A stretch of DNA of 64,000 nucleotides, taken from the NCBI GenBank assembly GCA_009735695.1, contig SRSL01000002.1:301229-365228 (forward strand), given 5' to 3'. This stretch comes from Christiangramia bathymodioli (GTDB taxonomy: Bacteria; Bacteroidota; Bacteroidia; Flavobacteriales; Flavobacteriaceae). The notes beneath the pieces are model-generated. The model saw nothing but the letters and a program-made list of their open reading frames with translations. It searched no databases and was not told the DNA's origin. This document shows, piece after piece, positions 34,763 through 45,135 of this stretch (within the stretch, counting starts at the first letter, position 1; each line of letters opens with the position of its first letter). The position numbers were made by a program, and so were the translations under genes.

Positions 34763-37050
34763 AAAGGATAGCCAATCGCGAAATTAAATACCGGTTTGTC
34801 GAATTCGAAAACCCAAGCCGGCCCACCGGGTTCTGTAGGGTCGTGTAATGGTGCGGCAAGGTCGAACCTGATCACAAAACTCTGAATATCCACCCTTAGC
34901 CCTACTCCGGTTCCAATTCCCAGCTCGTTAATAAAATTACTGCTGAATTTTCCTACTCCTGGCTCGTTCCCGGGATCGTCCTGTAGATCGGGATTGATAT
35001 CACTGGTCCATACATTTCCTGCATCGACGAAAACCGCCCCGTTCAGGTAAGTAATCAAAGGGAAACGATATTCAGCATTTGCTTCCAGGCGAATATTACC
35101 ATTAAGGTCGCGATAACCGGCATCCCCGCCCGGCGGTGTATAGGTGCCGGGACCAAGTGACCTTGTTCGAAAGGCTCGTACACTGTAAGGGCCACCCGCG
35201 AAAAATTGTTTACTGTAAGGCATTACTTCAGAGTTACCATAAGGTAGCCCGTAACCAGCATATAGACGGGTAGCGATTACCTGAGAATTCCCCATGCGAA
35301 GGTGGTATCTGAAATCGGCATCAAGCTTAGCGTATTGTGAATATTTCAATCCAAGCACTTCTTTTTCTCCATTATCATTTTCCTTTGCGAACAGACTGAT
35401 CGCATTCCCGGCAATTTCAAAATTAGAATTCAGGAAGAACACATGCTTTTCATTAGGGTCTATGATCCCATTATAGGTGAAAGAATAGTTAAGCCCGGCA
35501 ATAAATTCATCCCTGAAACTGGCCTCCAGAAATGAATTTTCATCAAGGATAGCCTGAAATTCTTCGGTAACATTTCCAAGGTTCAGGTAGTTAAGACTAA
35601 TTGGATTTATCTCGTGAGAAACATATTTGTTAGCATTCCAGTAATAACCAAAATCAAAGGATAGGGTGGTTAGGCTGAAAAGCTCACTTCGGGTTAAATA
35701 ATCGGCACCCAGGCTTATCTTGGTCTTCGGAATGGAATATTTAAAGAAATTGGTATTCAGATTTATTGGAAACAGCATCCGCGGAATGATAAGATCATTA
35801 GTTAGGCCTAACTGAACACTGTTCCTCCCCGCCTCTCCGGCAGAACCTGACTGGAATTCGAATCCCAGATTCGCGGAAGCATGATAGCTTTCCCCGCCTT
35901 TGAAAAGGTTGCGGTTGGAAAAGGTAAGTGCCAGGTGTGGTCCCGTAAAATTATTCGATTTGGTTACGGCCTGTAACTCCGCCCTTATCGCTCTTTTCTT
36001 GAGTGGCGACAGGTAAATATTTGCTTCCAGTAAACCGATACTATCGGTTGCGAGGGTGTCTATTTCATCGTAGCGAATGTTCACGAATTTATAGGATCCA
36101 ATAGATCCTAATCTCCGGCTGGTATTTCTCGATTTTTCCGGATCCCAAAGATCACCACTTTCAATAAGGATATATGGGTCCAGGTATTTAGGTTTGAAGA
36201 TCACTTCCTCCTGGAAGTAGTTCTTTTCTTCATACCTTTCAAAATTTTTGGTAATCGAATCTTCGTCAACATTGTAATTGGCATACACATTCACATTGCT
36301 TATACGATATGGGATCACTGATTTTGAAGGAACATCCTTTTTCAGTCTTAGATATAGATCGAACCTTTTTTTGTTTACATACTGGTTGGTATCTGCTTCG
36401 AAGATCAGGAAGCCCGGATTGAAGTTATAATAACCTTCCTTTTTTAATTCCATGTCCAGGCGTTCTCTTTCGGCCTTTAGGCGTGGAAGGTCAAAACGCA
36501 TTCCCTTTTCCAAGAGACTTTCTTCCATATGGTTCTGTATCTGGCGATAAACCTTCAGCGTATCGGTATCTAACTGGTAGGTCTCCAGCAGGTATGGTTC
36601 AGGAACAATGAGTTTATAATCGGTACTGGCAACCTGCTCCTCTTCATTTTCAGAAACTTCAGATTCCACCCTGCTGTAAAAAAATCCTCGATTTTCCAGT
36701 CGGTTCAGAAGTAGTTCTTCAGTATTCGTTATTTCGATGTCTGAAAGATATACCGGCTCCTCCCCAATATTTTTATTCAGGAATTTATTGATGAAGCCTG
36801 GCTTTTCCCTTTGAGCCTTATAATGAAAATACAAACCTGGCCGCATTCCCAGAAATTTGGAATTTGGAGAAGGTTTGATGACCGATTCCAGTTCGGTGAT
36901 CAACTCCTTCTTTTGATCGATCGTAGTATCGCTTTCGATCTCGATGTTTGCGCCGGTATAGAGCAGTTCGTTTTCGGGGATGAATTTCTTGACATTGCAG
37001 GAATAGCAGAAACAAATAAAGATTAATATGTAGCTTATCTTATTGTTCAT
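34759..37050 (-). CDS. tamL: TamL-type outer membrane assembly lipoprotein (BamA/TamA family)
   Basis: The ATG at 37050 gives a lipoprotein signal (MNNKISYILIFICFCYSC). A longer start at 37071 would bury it. The 763-residue protein has POTRA-like repeats (about residues 30-330) and a C-terminal Omp85 barrel with the motif QFFAGGPYSVRAFRTRSLGPG and the end GVGLRVDIQSFVIRFDLAAPL. A lipid-anchored TamA relative is the Bacteroidota TamL. It overlaps the tamB stop by 11 bases, so both are co-translated and likely form one assembly machine. Confidence 0.9.
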   Translation of the reverse strand: MNNKISYILIFICFCYSCNVKKFIPENELLYTGANIEIESDTTIDQKKELITELESVIKPSPNSKFLGMRPGLYFHYKAQREKPGFINKFLNKNIGEEPVYLSDIEITNTEELLLNRLENRGFFYSRVESEVSENEEEQVASTDYKLIVPEPYLLETYQLDTDTLKVYRQIQNHMEESLLEKGMRFDLPRLKAERERLDMELKKEGYYNFNPGFLIFEADTNQYVNKKRFDLYLRLKKDVPSKSVIPYRISNVNVYANYNVDEDSITKNFERYEEKNYFQEEVIFKPKYLDPYILIESGDLWDPEKSRNTSRRLGSIGSYKFVNIRYDEIDTLATDSIGLLEANIYLSPLKKRAIRAELQAVTKSNNFTGPHLALTFSNRNLFKGGESYHASANLGFEFQSGSAGEAGRNSVQLGLTNDLIIPRMLFPINLNTNFFKYSIPKTKISLGADYLTRSELFSLTTLSFDFGYYWNANKYVSHEINPISLNYLNLGNVTEEFQAILDENSFLEASFRDEFIAGLNYSFTYNGIIDPNEKHVFFLNSNFEIAGNAISLFAKENDNGEKEVLGLKYSQYAKLDADFRYHLRMGNSQVIATRLYAGYGLPYGNSEVMPYSKQFFAGGPYSVRAFRTRSLGPGTYTPPGGDAGYRDLNGNIRLEANAEYRFPLITYLNGAVFVDAGNVWTSDINPDLQDDPGNEPGVGKFSSNFINELGIGTGVGLRVDIQSFVIRFDLAAPLHDPTEPGGPAWVFEFDKPVFNFAIGYPF

Positions 37051-40000
37051 CCTCTGGTTGTTTATTTTCATTTTCCTTATCCTGCTTATCTACCTCTTCT
37101 GAAACAGCTTTTTCGAAGATATTCTTGAATTCATTGAATTCCTTGGTAAATATCAGGGCGATCCCGCTTACGATGATCTGCCCATCGATAACATTTTCAT
37201 ACTGGCTTCTATTGAATCCTTTCAGTCTCCAGGTTCCATCAGGATCCAGTAAATAGGCTATACTCACATTACCTATAAGCGGAGTACCTTCCTGTCCCGG
37301 CTGGTTTCCCCCCTGAATATCCACTTCGCTTCCTACTTCCACGATAAGCCTGTCTTCAAGGAAAGCTTTCTGAGCGTTAATATCCAGCTGGGTTCTATCT
37401 TCAGGGGTGTTTCCCTGGTAATCGGTAAAGCTGTCTAATTCAAAATTAAGTTGAACGCCACTTTCGCCAAGTATCTTGCTGGAAAGCATGTTCAATTGAT
37501 CAGATAGCGCATCGTTCAGGTTGTCCCTTGCAACGGCCAAAGTTCCTCCGCTTGCACCGGTGCTTCCTGATTCCGGGAAGAAACGATTTAAAACCAGCAA
37601 AGAGAAAACCTGTTTGTTCAATTCCTGTTCCTGGTTATTTAACTGCTGAATGCGGCCATACACCTGCCCGTTGACGGCGCCCTGCTCTTCTTCTGGCATA
37701 TCCAGGTTGAAGGTAAGCTTTGGTTCAGTTAATTCTCCATCAACATTCAGGTAGACGAAAAATGGCAATTCCTGTCTGTATTGAGATTCCAGGCTTTGGT
37801 CAACTCCCGAGATCTGGCTTGCCATCAGGGCCGAAGCAGAGGCCTCTACCTCGTAGATCGCCCTTACGTCTAACTGGGCATTGAAAGGATCACCAGACCA
37901 GGAGACCCGGCTACCATCGGCAATATCGAACCGTCTTTCCACCAGGTTATAGAGGCTCATCCTGTAAAAACCATCATTGATCTCGTATACCCCGGTAAGC
38001 GAAATCCGGCCGTTTGGATACATATCGAACAACAGGTCGCCCTCCCCTTTCACCTGGAACTGATCACCGGTATCTTCGTTAAGAATCACATTGAATTCCG
38101 CTCCTTCGTTCACATTGATACGCGCAGAAATGTCATAGCCAGAAACTGTATAGGATTCTTCCTGTGGTTGAGAAAGGATATCATCAGGATTTTCCTTATT
38201 AACAAAGATCACAACCCCATCCCGTTCTTCCATCCTTATCTCGTTCTCAGGGATCACGTAGGTGAATTTTGTTTCCTCCTTAATAGTCACCGATCCATTA
38301 ACTACCGGTAAATTAAGGTCCCCGGTGATCTGAGCATCAACATCTACCACGGCTTCTCCGTAGAAAAGTTCATTATCTTCCTTGGTTGAACTAAGTAACC
38401 TGAAATCCTGGGCCTGCAGATCCAGATCGAAGCCAGGATTCAGTAGATTTTCGGTATCTATTTCTCCATTCACCACGAAGGCATTATTTCTGGAATCTTC
38501 GATTTGAAAATTGTCAAAATAAACTGCTTCGTTCTCCAGTCTCAATTGCTCATCAGGTAATGTAAATGCTGCATTTATATAGGCAATATTGAATTTGGCC
38601 TGATCAAAATTCAGTGTCCCCTGGTATTCGGGTTCAGTTACATTTCCTGTGATGCTGAAATTACCTGAAAAACTACCGCTGGTATTGGTTAATTCTCCCT
38701 GGGAAAAGCCTTCCACAGCGCTCATTTTCACTTCGTTCAGATCTAAATTGAGATCGATATTGGCCGAAGGTTCCGCAGCCGTATAAGACCCGGTAAGATC
38801 CAGGTCTACTTCTCCTCCTTTTATAGCCATTTCAAAATCGTATTCATTGAAGCCGGTTGAATTCCCCTGTATGCTCATCCTATTAAGATCCACGTCCAGA
38901 ACTTCCAGGCGGTCCACATTCAAATCGGCCAGGATCCCGCTTTTTCCAAAAGGATCTTCATAAACCAGTCTCCCGTTAAGCTGACCCGTTGCCAGCTCAT
39001 TTTCAGGATTCAGATAGGTTAATAATGCGGCCAGATTGAAATTTTCAAAATCCAGACCCAGGTGTTCCTTTTCAATTCCTGAAAGATCATTGGTCACCCT
39101 CATTTGCTGCTGGTTGCGGCTCAAAATGAAATTATCGAAGTCCAGATAGCCTTCAGAATAACTTATCTGGTTTGAGCTGTTTATTTGCCAGGGATTGCGA
39201 TTCAGAATCAGTTTTTCTGGTTTTACATGGAATTTCAGGGTATCTCCCTGGAAATTCATTTGCGATTGAACGAAGACCAATGAATCTTCCTCGTAACTCG
39301 ACGCGTAGTCCAGGTCGAGCTTTTGACCGATCACCCTTCCCGAAAAGAGTGTCTTTTTAATTGCCAGTGGCCCTGCATCCAGCGACTGGAAGCCCAGTTC
39401 GAAATTCAGATCTTTCTCATTGGAAGCAACCCGAACCTGCAGGCTGTCTACCTCACTATTGAAATATTTTACATACGGAATGGAAACCATGGCATCAAGA
39501 TTCCTTTCCTGTTCACTAAAATCCACATCGATGTCAACGCTGTCCATTTCCTGAAGATTTACCAGGAACACTTCGCTTAGAATAGGCGTTTCAACTATGT
39601 GAGCTTCCAGTTTCAGGTTTACCGGATCGGTCACAGTATCTTCCACAACTCCCTCGGTAATATACCTTCTGAAATGCCGGTTGATAGCCGCAGTGAAAGC
39701 GGCAGGATCGGCGTTGGATTGTAGGTCCAGTTTCACAGCCCGATTAGTTACCTGTATGGATGTGGTATCAGGCCTTACATAGGCCGAAGCATCCAGGTTA
39801 CCTAACAGGTAAGATTCAGAATTATACACCGCTACCCCATCCCTGATTTCGGCTTCAGCCTCGTAGCCGTCTGGAAGGCTCCTGAACCATCCACTTAATT
39901 GAAAACCGGTTCTTATACTGCGTTGGGTTAGGTTTAGAGCACCAAGGTCGGCTCCTTCGAGGTTAAGGTCAAAATCAATCCTTGTAGAGATCGTATCGAG

Positions 40001-42046
40001 TTCCAGGACCGTACGTGCGTCCATATTCAAATTCTGGTCTTTATAAGAAAGATTAACCGGCCCTTTTCCATCTTCCAGTTCTCCGGTGACAGAAATATCT
40101 TTAAACTCATAACCATTATATTCAAAGGAAGTAATGTTCGATTTTAGACTGGCATCAAGCTCATTTACGTTGCTCCCACTTCCCTTCAGGCTAATGCTGA
40201 GACCAATTTCTCCCATGGCTTCATTCTGAAGAAGTTCACCAAGCGCGATACTGTCTCCCTGGATTTTAGCATCAAAAGCGATCGCATCGGCAAAATTGAA
40301 TTCACCTGTGATATCAAGAGCTCCGTCGCTGGTGATCAATTCGGAATTGGTCTTCAGCCTGGAGGTACTACCCGAAAAACTTCCTGATAATTTTATCTGC
40401 TGCGGAAGCTTGATCCCAAGATCTGCCTCCTTAACAAAATTGAGCACATCACTCCTTTGAGTTTCTACTGTTGCAGAAGAAAGGTCATAGACCAGGGATT
40501 CGGGATCCTGCAAATCGTATATTTTACCGGTTCCTGAAATTCGAGTCTGTTTCCAGAATAGATCAAGATCGTCGATAATTAATTCGGCTAAAGTCCCACT
40601 CAGCATTAAATTAGCCTTTAAGCGATGGCCGGCCAGGGAATCCAGGTATTGATTTTCCTTAAGCGATGGCTGGAAACGATACAGGTCGCTTAAGCGAACA
40701 TCCAGGTTGCTGATATTAGCATTCATCCTAACATTCCCGGGTTGATTAATAAGTTCGTCGATACTTTTATAATTCAGTCCTATAGACCCCGATAGACGAT
40801 TCTGATTCAAGGCGATCTCTATTTGATCTACCTTCAGTGTCTCATCGGTAAGCATTGCCTGCAGGTCGAACCTGTTCAATTCGATTCCTGAGCCTTCTTT
40901 AAATCTAATAGCATCAATATTCAGCCTTGCTTCTTCCTTTTGGTAAGCTACATGGTTTGCCCTGAAGATCAGGCTGTCCAGCGAGAGTGCATTAGGATCA
41001 AAAACTCCTTTTTTTACCCTGGCATTATTGACGAAGTAATCAAATGAATTGTCTTCCAGGTTGATCTTATCGATCTTAATATTCCATTCCGGCCATTCAA
41101 AACCGGTGGTTTCTGAAGCGTCTTTCGATTGCTGAGCTGCAACCTTAGCTTGTTGCATATTAATGCCAATGTCAGAATTTTTGAGAATGATACCTTCCGA
41201 AGAAATTGAAAGTCTCTTCATATCCATTTCAGATTTTTCCAGCTGAAAATCAGCTATCTGGAATTGAGTGTCCAGCGAGTCTGGCCTGGATTTGTATCTT
41301 CCCTTTACCTCATTTAGTTTAAGTTCGTTAACAGCGATAATTGGCTCCGGAGGTGGAAGACTGTCCCCTGAAGGGACCGTTTTTGTTTGCTCAAAATCGA
41401 TCTGTGCATCAGTAAGATAAGCCTGGTCTGCGCGAAAAACCATTTCCTGTAGATCGGTTTCCGTTAGGCCAAGTTCAAGAGCCTGAAATTTAATACTGGC
41501 ATCAATCCCGGTTACATCATCCCGGTAGGTAATATCAAAATCCTTCAGATCAATATCCCCTATATTGATCTCCATAGGAGCTGAAGTCGTGTCGGCAGGT
41601 GTAGTGGTTTGAGTGGTATCGGCACTTCCGAAGGCATTAAGAAGAAATTCATAATTAAAACCTTTTATAGAATCCTGGCGAATGATTCGTGCTTTTAAGG
41701 TGTTTGCCTGCAGTTCATTTAAATTGAAACCACTCCCTTTGATTAGTGGCCAAAGCGGAATATCTGCTGAAATACTTTTAGCATAAACCAACGTGTCTCC
41801 ATTGGGTTCTTCAATATATAGACCCTCCAGGCTGATGTCGCCGTCAAAGCCGATGAATATTCTGTCAAGGTCAATCTGCGCATTGGTCTTTTTTTCGATG
41901 TTGGAAATGAGGCGATCTTTTATGAAATTCTGTCCCCAGGGAGTCCTGATAAAAATGATAATTACCAGCAATAGGATCAAAATGCCCAGGAGAATTTTCC
42001 CGAGGATCTTTAAAATTTTTAAAAAGATTTTTCCTGTTTTTGCCAA
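37040..42046 (-). CDS. tamB: TamB-type translocation and assembly protein
   Basis: This is the largest gene in the window (1668 residues). It has one N-terminal membrane span (about residues 9-30, KILGKILLGILILLLVIIIF). The body is a long run of beta repeats of the AsmA/TamB type, seen as regularly spaced DIDLKDFDITYRD and EWNIKIDKINLED segments. The C-terminal TamB/DUF490 domain includes TGVYEINDGFYRMSLYNLVE and NVSIAYLLDPDGTWRLKGF. It should bridge the periplasm between inner membrane and TamL, moving lipid or helping barrel assembly. Confidence 0.92.
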   Translation of the reverse strand: MAKTGKIFLKILKILGKILLGILILLLVIIIFIRTPWGQNFIKDRLISNIEKKTNAQIDLDRIFIGFDGDISLEGLYIEEPNGDTLVYAKSISADIPLWPLIKGSGFNLNELQANTLKARIIRQDSIKGFNYEFLLNAFGSADTTQTTTPADTTSAPMEINIGDIDLKDFDITYRDDVTGIDASIKFQALELGLTETDLQEMVFRADQAYLTDAQIDFEQTKTVPSGDSLPPPEPIIAVNELKLNEVKGRYKSRPDSLDTQFQIADFQLEKSEMDMKRLSISSEGIILKNSDIGINMQQAKVAAQQSKDASETTGFEWPEWNIKIDKINLEDNSFDYFVNNARVKKGVFDPNALSLDSLIFRANHVAYQKEEARLNIDAIRFKEGSGIELNRFDLQAMLTDETLKVDQIEIALNQNRLSGSIGLNYKSIDELINQPGNVRMNANISNLDVRLSDLYRFQPSLKENQYLDSLAGHRLKANLMLSGTLAELIIDDLDLFWKQTRISGTGKIYDLQDPESLVYDLSSATVETQRSDVLNFVKEADLGIKLPQQIKLSGSFSGSTSRLKTNSELITSDGALDITGEFNFADAIAFDAKIQGDSIALGELLQNEAMGEIGLSISLKGSGSNVNELDASLKSNITSFEYNGYEFKDISVTGELEDGKGPVNLSYKDQNLNMDARTVLELDTISTRIDFDLNLEGADLGALNLTQRSIRTGFQLSGWFRSLPDGYEAEAEIRDGVAVYNSESYLLGNLDASAYVRPDTTSIQVTNRAVKLDLQSNADPAAFTAAINRHFRRYITEGVVEDTVTDPVNLKLEAHIVETPILSEVFLVNLQEMDSVDIDVDFSEQERNLDAMVSIPYVKYFNSEVDSLQVRVASNEKDLNFELGFQSLDAGPLAIKKTLFSGRVIGQKLDLDYASSYEEDSLVFVQSQMNFQGDTLKFHVKPEKLILNRNPWQINSSNQISYSEGYLDFDNFILSRNQQQMRVTNDLSGIEKEHLGLDFENFNLAALLTYLNPENELATGQLNGRLVYEDPFGKSGILADLNVDRLEVLDVDLNRMSIQGNSTGFNEYDFEMAIKGGEVDLDLTGSYTAAEPSANIDLNLDLNEVKMSAVEGFSQGELTNTSGSFSGNFSITGNVTEPEYQGTLNFDQAKFNIAYINAAFTLPDEQLRLENEAVYFDNFQIEDSRNNAFVVNGEIDTENLLNPGFDLDLQAQDFRLLSSTKEDNELFYGEAVVDVDAQITGDLNLPVVNGSVTIKEETKFTYVIPENEIRMEERDGVVIFVNKENPDDILSQPQEESYTVSGYDISARINVNEGAEFNVILNEDTGDQFQVKGEGDLLFDMYPNGRISLTGVYEINDGFYRMSLYNLVERRFDIADGSRVSWSGDPFNAQLDVRAIYEVEASASALMASQISGVDQSLESQYRQELPFFVYLNVDGELTEPKLTFNLDMPEEEQGAVNGQVYGRIQQLNNQEQELNKQVFSLLVLNRFFPESGSTGASGGTLAVARDNLNDALSDQLNMLSSKILGESGVQLNFELDSFTDYQGNTPEDRTQLDINAQKAFLEDRLIVEVGSEVDIQGGNQPGQEGTPLIGNVSIAYLLDPDGTWRLKGFNRSQYENVIDGQIIVSGIALIFTKEFNEFKNIFEKAVSEEVDKQDKENENKQPEDEQ

Positions 42047-42450
42047 AAGCCAGTTTTTGTGACCTTCAAAGGTATCGTATAGGTAAGATAAACCGAAAAG
42101 CTTCTATCCTAATTTGTAATAAACTTGTGTTAAAATCTACCCTTCACAGGCCTTACCACTCGATATTCTGATTTTTAGATCATCCTTATTGTGGATAAAA
42201 TTTCCACAAAAGATCAATCTTTCCACAGTTTTTAAGCCTGTACGAAAAAACGGGTTAAGGTGGAATAAACAAATAAGTAAGATAAACCACAATGTCATAA
42301 ACCTCCTGTTTTTAGGGGCTTTCCAAAACCTTTGCCTATTTTCCAACTTGTCGATAATCGGTAAACTATTGCTAATGGCACTATTCTCGCTCTTTACCAG
42401 GGAAACAAAATCTGATTAAGAGAATTCAATTCAACATTTAAAAAAACATT
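42047..42450. other. Divergent intergenic region, AT-rich, with DnaA-box-like sequences
   Basis: This 404-base region separates tamB from the OmpA-like gene. I see no convincing coding frame; a 69-residue minus frame at 42137-42346 has no family features. TGTGGATAA at 42190-42198 is a perfect match to the reverse of the DnaA box TTATCCACA, and near matches containing CCACA occur at 42203-42208 and about 42231-42237. Promoters for both genes probably lie here, but no clear TTTG/TAnnTTTG pair is visible. Confidence 0.4.
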
Positions 42451-43296
42451 ATGAAAAGAGTAATAACTGTAACTGCACTAGCAGCAACCATGTTAACTTC
42501 CTGTGTTTCTAAAAAGAAATACGTGGCCCTGGAAAGTGAACTAAACGATACCAGAAGTACGTTACAGAAAACACGCGTGGAAAAAGAAGAGATCGAGGAT
42601 AAATATGCGCTAATCGAGAAAAGAGTCGCTGAATATAATGCTAAGATCAATTCCCTTAGAACAGAGAATGAAGGGATGATGGAAATGAATGATCTAACGG
42701 TGATGTCTAAGAAGACCAAGGAAAAAATGCGCAGCACCATCGCTAAAATGGATCCAGAAGAAGTGAAAGAAGCAAAAACTCTGGAGGATTCGATCAATCT
42801 TGTTGTTTCTCATAATTTGAAACAGAACATCACAGAAGGTGCAGATGAGGATGACATCGATATTAGCGTAGATGAAACTGTGGTGATGATCAATGTTTCT
42901 GACAAACTTCTTTTTGGAAGTGGTAGTTATCGTGTTACCAAAGAAGCTCAGCCACTACTTAAAAAACTTGCAGAAGTGATCAATAGTGAGCCAGCCATGG
43001 AAGTTATGATCGAAGGTCATACCGATGACAGAACCATGGTTAAGGATTCTTACCTGAAAGATAACTGGGACCTTAGTGTTAGAAGAGCGACTGCAATCGT
43101 TAGGTTATTACAGGATAAGTATGACGTTAATCCTTCCAAGCTGATCGCTGCCGGAAGAAGTAGCTACCAACCTCTTGTAGACAATACCTCAAAAGAGAAT
43201 ATGGCTAAAAATAGAAGAACCAGGATCGTGATTATTCCAAACCTGGATAAATTCTTCGCGATGCTTGAAAATGAAGAAAGCGTTGCACAAAACTAA
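42451..43296 (+). CDS. OmpA-family lipoprotein with coiled coil
   Basis: The 281-residue protein has the lipoprotein signal MKRVITVTALAATMLTSCVS. It is followed by a charged coiled coil (about residues 22-75, ALESELNDTRSTLQKTRVEK) and a C-terminal OmpA domain. That domain shows LLFGSGSYRVTKEAQPLLKK, VMIEGHTDDRTMV and NRRTRIVIIPNLD, fitting peptidoglycan binding. It likely tethers the outer membrane to the wall. A terminator follows at 43318. Confidence 0.92.
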   Translation: MKRVITVTALAATMLTSCVSKKKYVALESELNDTRSTLQKTRVEKEEIEDKYALIEKRVAEYNAKINSLRTENEGMMEMNDLTVMSKKTKEKMRSTIAKMDPEEVKEAKTLEDSINLVVSHNLKQNITEGADEDDIDISVDETVVMINVSDKLLFGSGSYRVTKEAQPLLKKLAEVINSEPAMEVMIEGHTDDRTMVKDSYLKDNWDLSVRRATAIVRLLQDKYDVNPSKLIAAGRSSYQPLVDNTSKENMAKNRRTRIVIIPNLDKFFAMLENEESVAQN

Positions 43297-43317
43297 AGGA
43301 CTGGATCCTTCAACTTT

Positions 43318-43340
43318 AAGGGAAGCAATTTGCTTCCCTT
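43318..43340 (+). terminator. Intrinsic terminator of the OmpA-family gene
   Basis: A 10-bp stem AAGGGAAGCA / TGCTTCCCTT with a three-base loop is followed by a T run. Confidence 0.85.
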
Positions 43341-43422
43341 TTTTATTTTCAAAAAGCTTTAACTTGATTTAACCTCGGCTTATCATTTATTCTGGTTAAT
43401 ATAACTTAAATTGAAGAGAACC

Positions 43423-43430
43423 TAAATTTG
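43423..43430 (+). promoter_or_regulatory. Perfect -7 box just before a start codon
   Basis: TAAATTTG ends eight bases before ATG 43438, the same arrangement as at 20533-20540. It may give a transcript with almost no leader. The -33 box is not obvious. Confidence 0.38.
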
Positions 43431-43437
43431 AACTAAG

Positions 43438-43761
43438 ATGGAAAAGAAAGTAAATAGACCGGAAGAAGAAAAGAAAAAAGGGAAACCTGAAGACCTGCCA
43501 TACAATCCTGATGTCACCAATGAAGATAAACAGGCGCTTAACGAAAAAGGCAGGTCCATGAATAAAGGTCAGGATAAAGCCCTGGACAGGGAACGCGATG
43601 TAGATTTTACCGCGGAAGAATTAGATATTCCTGCCGGTGGACAGAACGATCCGGAAAAAGGTGATATCCCTGATGAACAGAACTATCAGTATAATAATCG
43701 AGGTGAACGCGAAGATTGGGAAAAATCGAAGGATCACCCAAAATCAGATAAAAAGATCTAA
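43438..43761 (+). CDS. Highly charged small protein, unknown family
   Basis: The 107-residue protein is almost entirely polar and looks disordered. It is rich in Lys, Glu, Asp and Asn, for example VNRPEEEKKKGKPEDLPYNP and NYQYNNRGEREDWEKS. No signal peptide, membrane span or known motif is visible. Such stress-type hydrophilic proteins are common in Flavobacteriaceae. The ATG is supported by a close promoter-like box and the stop by a terminator after eight bases. Confidence 0.72.
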   Translation: MEKKVNRPEEEKKKGKPEDLPYNPDVTNEDKQALNEKGRSMNKGQDKALDRERDVDFTAEELDIPAGGQNDPEKGDIPDEQNYQYNNRGEREDWEKSKDHPKSDKKI

Positions 43762-43768
43762 AATTACT

Positions 43769-43790
43769 AAAAGCCCGGAAACGGGCTTTT
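43769..43790. terminator. Bidirectional terminator before the broken gluconate permease
   Basis: A 9-bp stem AAAAGCCCG / CGGGCTTTT with a GAAA loop lies between genes ending at 43761 (plus) and 43791 (minus). Confidence 0.88.
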
Positions 43791-45135
43791 TTAAATAATA
43801 TACCACAGAGCCAGGCTGCTCAGGAGACCGGCAAATGCGATTATGCAAGTCATGGCCGTCCAGGAGCTGAAGGTTTGTTTTTCGGTTAACCCAAGATATT
43901 GCCCCACCAACCAGAAACCGCTGTCGTTAACATGAGAAAAACTTGAGGCGCCTGCAGCGATCGCGATCACTACGAGGGAAATCTGTGCCGTATTAAAAAT
44001 ACCATCTCCCAGAACTGGCGCCGTTATCCCTGCCGCGGTGATCATGGCAACAGTTGCAGAGCCCTGTAAAATTCTTACCAATAATGCAACCAGAAAACCA
44101 AATAGTAACGGATTCAGAAAACTTTGATTTAAAGCGCCCGCTATCATTTCCCCGGCTCCGGTGGCGATCAAAATCTGTTTAAAAGCACCTCCAGCCCCGG
44201 TAAGAAGAATAATGATTCCAGCCGCCTGGAATGATTTGGTTGCGATCTTCAAAAGGAAATCCTTTCCCATCCCCCTTCGAATCCCAATAAAATACCAGGC
44301 AAGCAGATTGGCTATGATCAGCGCGGTGAAAGGATGTCCCAACAGGTTGATCATATATAATAGAGCCGCAGGTATACCAGATGTTTCAAAGAAAGCACTG
44401 TTCACCATGGTATTGAGCACGATAAGCACAATGGGAATACTAATAATCAACATGATTAATCCTGCTGAAGGGATTATGAATATCCTTCTCTTCGATATTA
44501 GCAAAGTTTCCGGGAGCAATATGAATTCTTTTAGAGATAAACCGAGCGAATACCGGACCGCCAAGAATAGCTGCCGGAAGACCTGCCAGAAACCCAAATA
44601 AGATCACCCATCCAAGATCAGCCCCAAGTATATCGGCTACTGCTATGGGGCCCGGTGTGGGTGGAATAAAGGCATGCGTAATGGCCAGGCCGGCTAGTAA
44701 CGGAAGCGCGTATAATAAAAGTGATTTTCCGGTACGTTTGCTCAGGGCATAAGTTATGGGAACCAGAATGATAAAAGCAACATCGAAAAATACTGGTATC
44801 GCAATGGCAAATCCAGAAATCACCATCGCCCAGGGTGCTCTTTTTTCGCCTGTACGTTTCAACATAAAAGAAGCCAAGCTCTGTGCACCTCCAGATTGTT
44901 CCAGGATTCCTCCAAAAAGCGCACCCAGCCCAACAACGGTAGCGACGAAGCCAAGGGTACTACCCATACCCTCTTTCATAGTATCCAGAATTTCCAAGGC
45001 AGGCATTCCCGCCATTATTCCCACTATTATGCAGGAAATCAAAAGAGCTAGAAAAGCCTGGATTTTCAGTTTTAAAATTAGAAATAACAGGATGGCGATC
45101 CCACTTACTACAGCCAGGAGTAATTGTAATTCCAT
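43791..45135 (-). pseudogene. Gluconate permease (GntP family), frameshifted
   Basis: Two overlapping minus frames together make one GntP-type permease of about 447 residues. The first (45135-44440) holds the N-terminal half, starting MELQLLLAVVSGIAILLFLI and including ITHAFIPPTPGPIAVADILG. The second (to 43791) holds the C-terminal half, with QGSATVAMITAAGITAPVLG and SSFSHVNDSGFWLVGQYLG. The frames switch near 44470-44472. There CCC on the minus strand would restore one frame if it were CC, and the join would read DIHNPSAGLIMLI. Gene decay, phase variation or a sequencing error could explain it. Confidence 0.87.

Noticed and set aside
42150-42260. Chromosomal replication origin
   Set aside because: Only one perfect DnaA box is seen and no origin-type neighbour genes are present; kept only as a low-interest observation.
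42137-42346. 69-residue minus-strand frame in the tamB-ompA gap
   Set aside because: No signal peptide, domain or promoter supports it and the composition is not gene-like.
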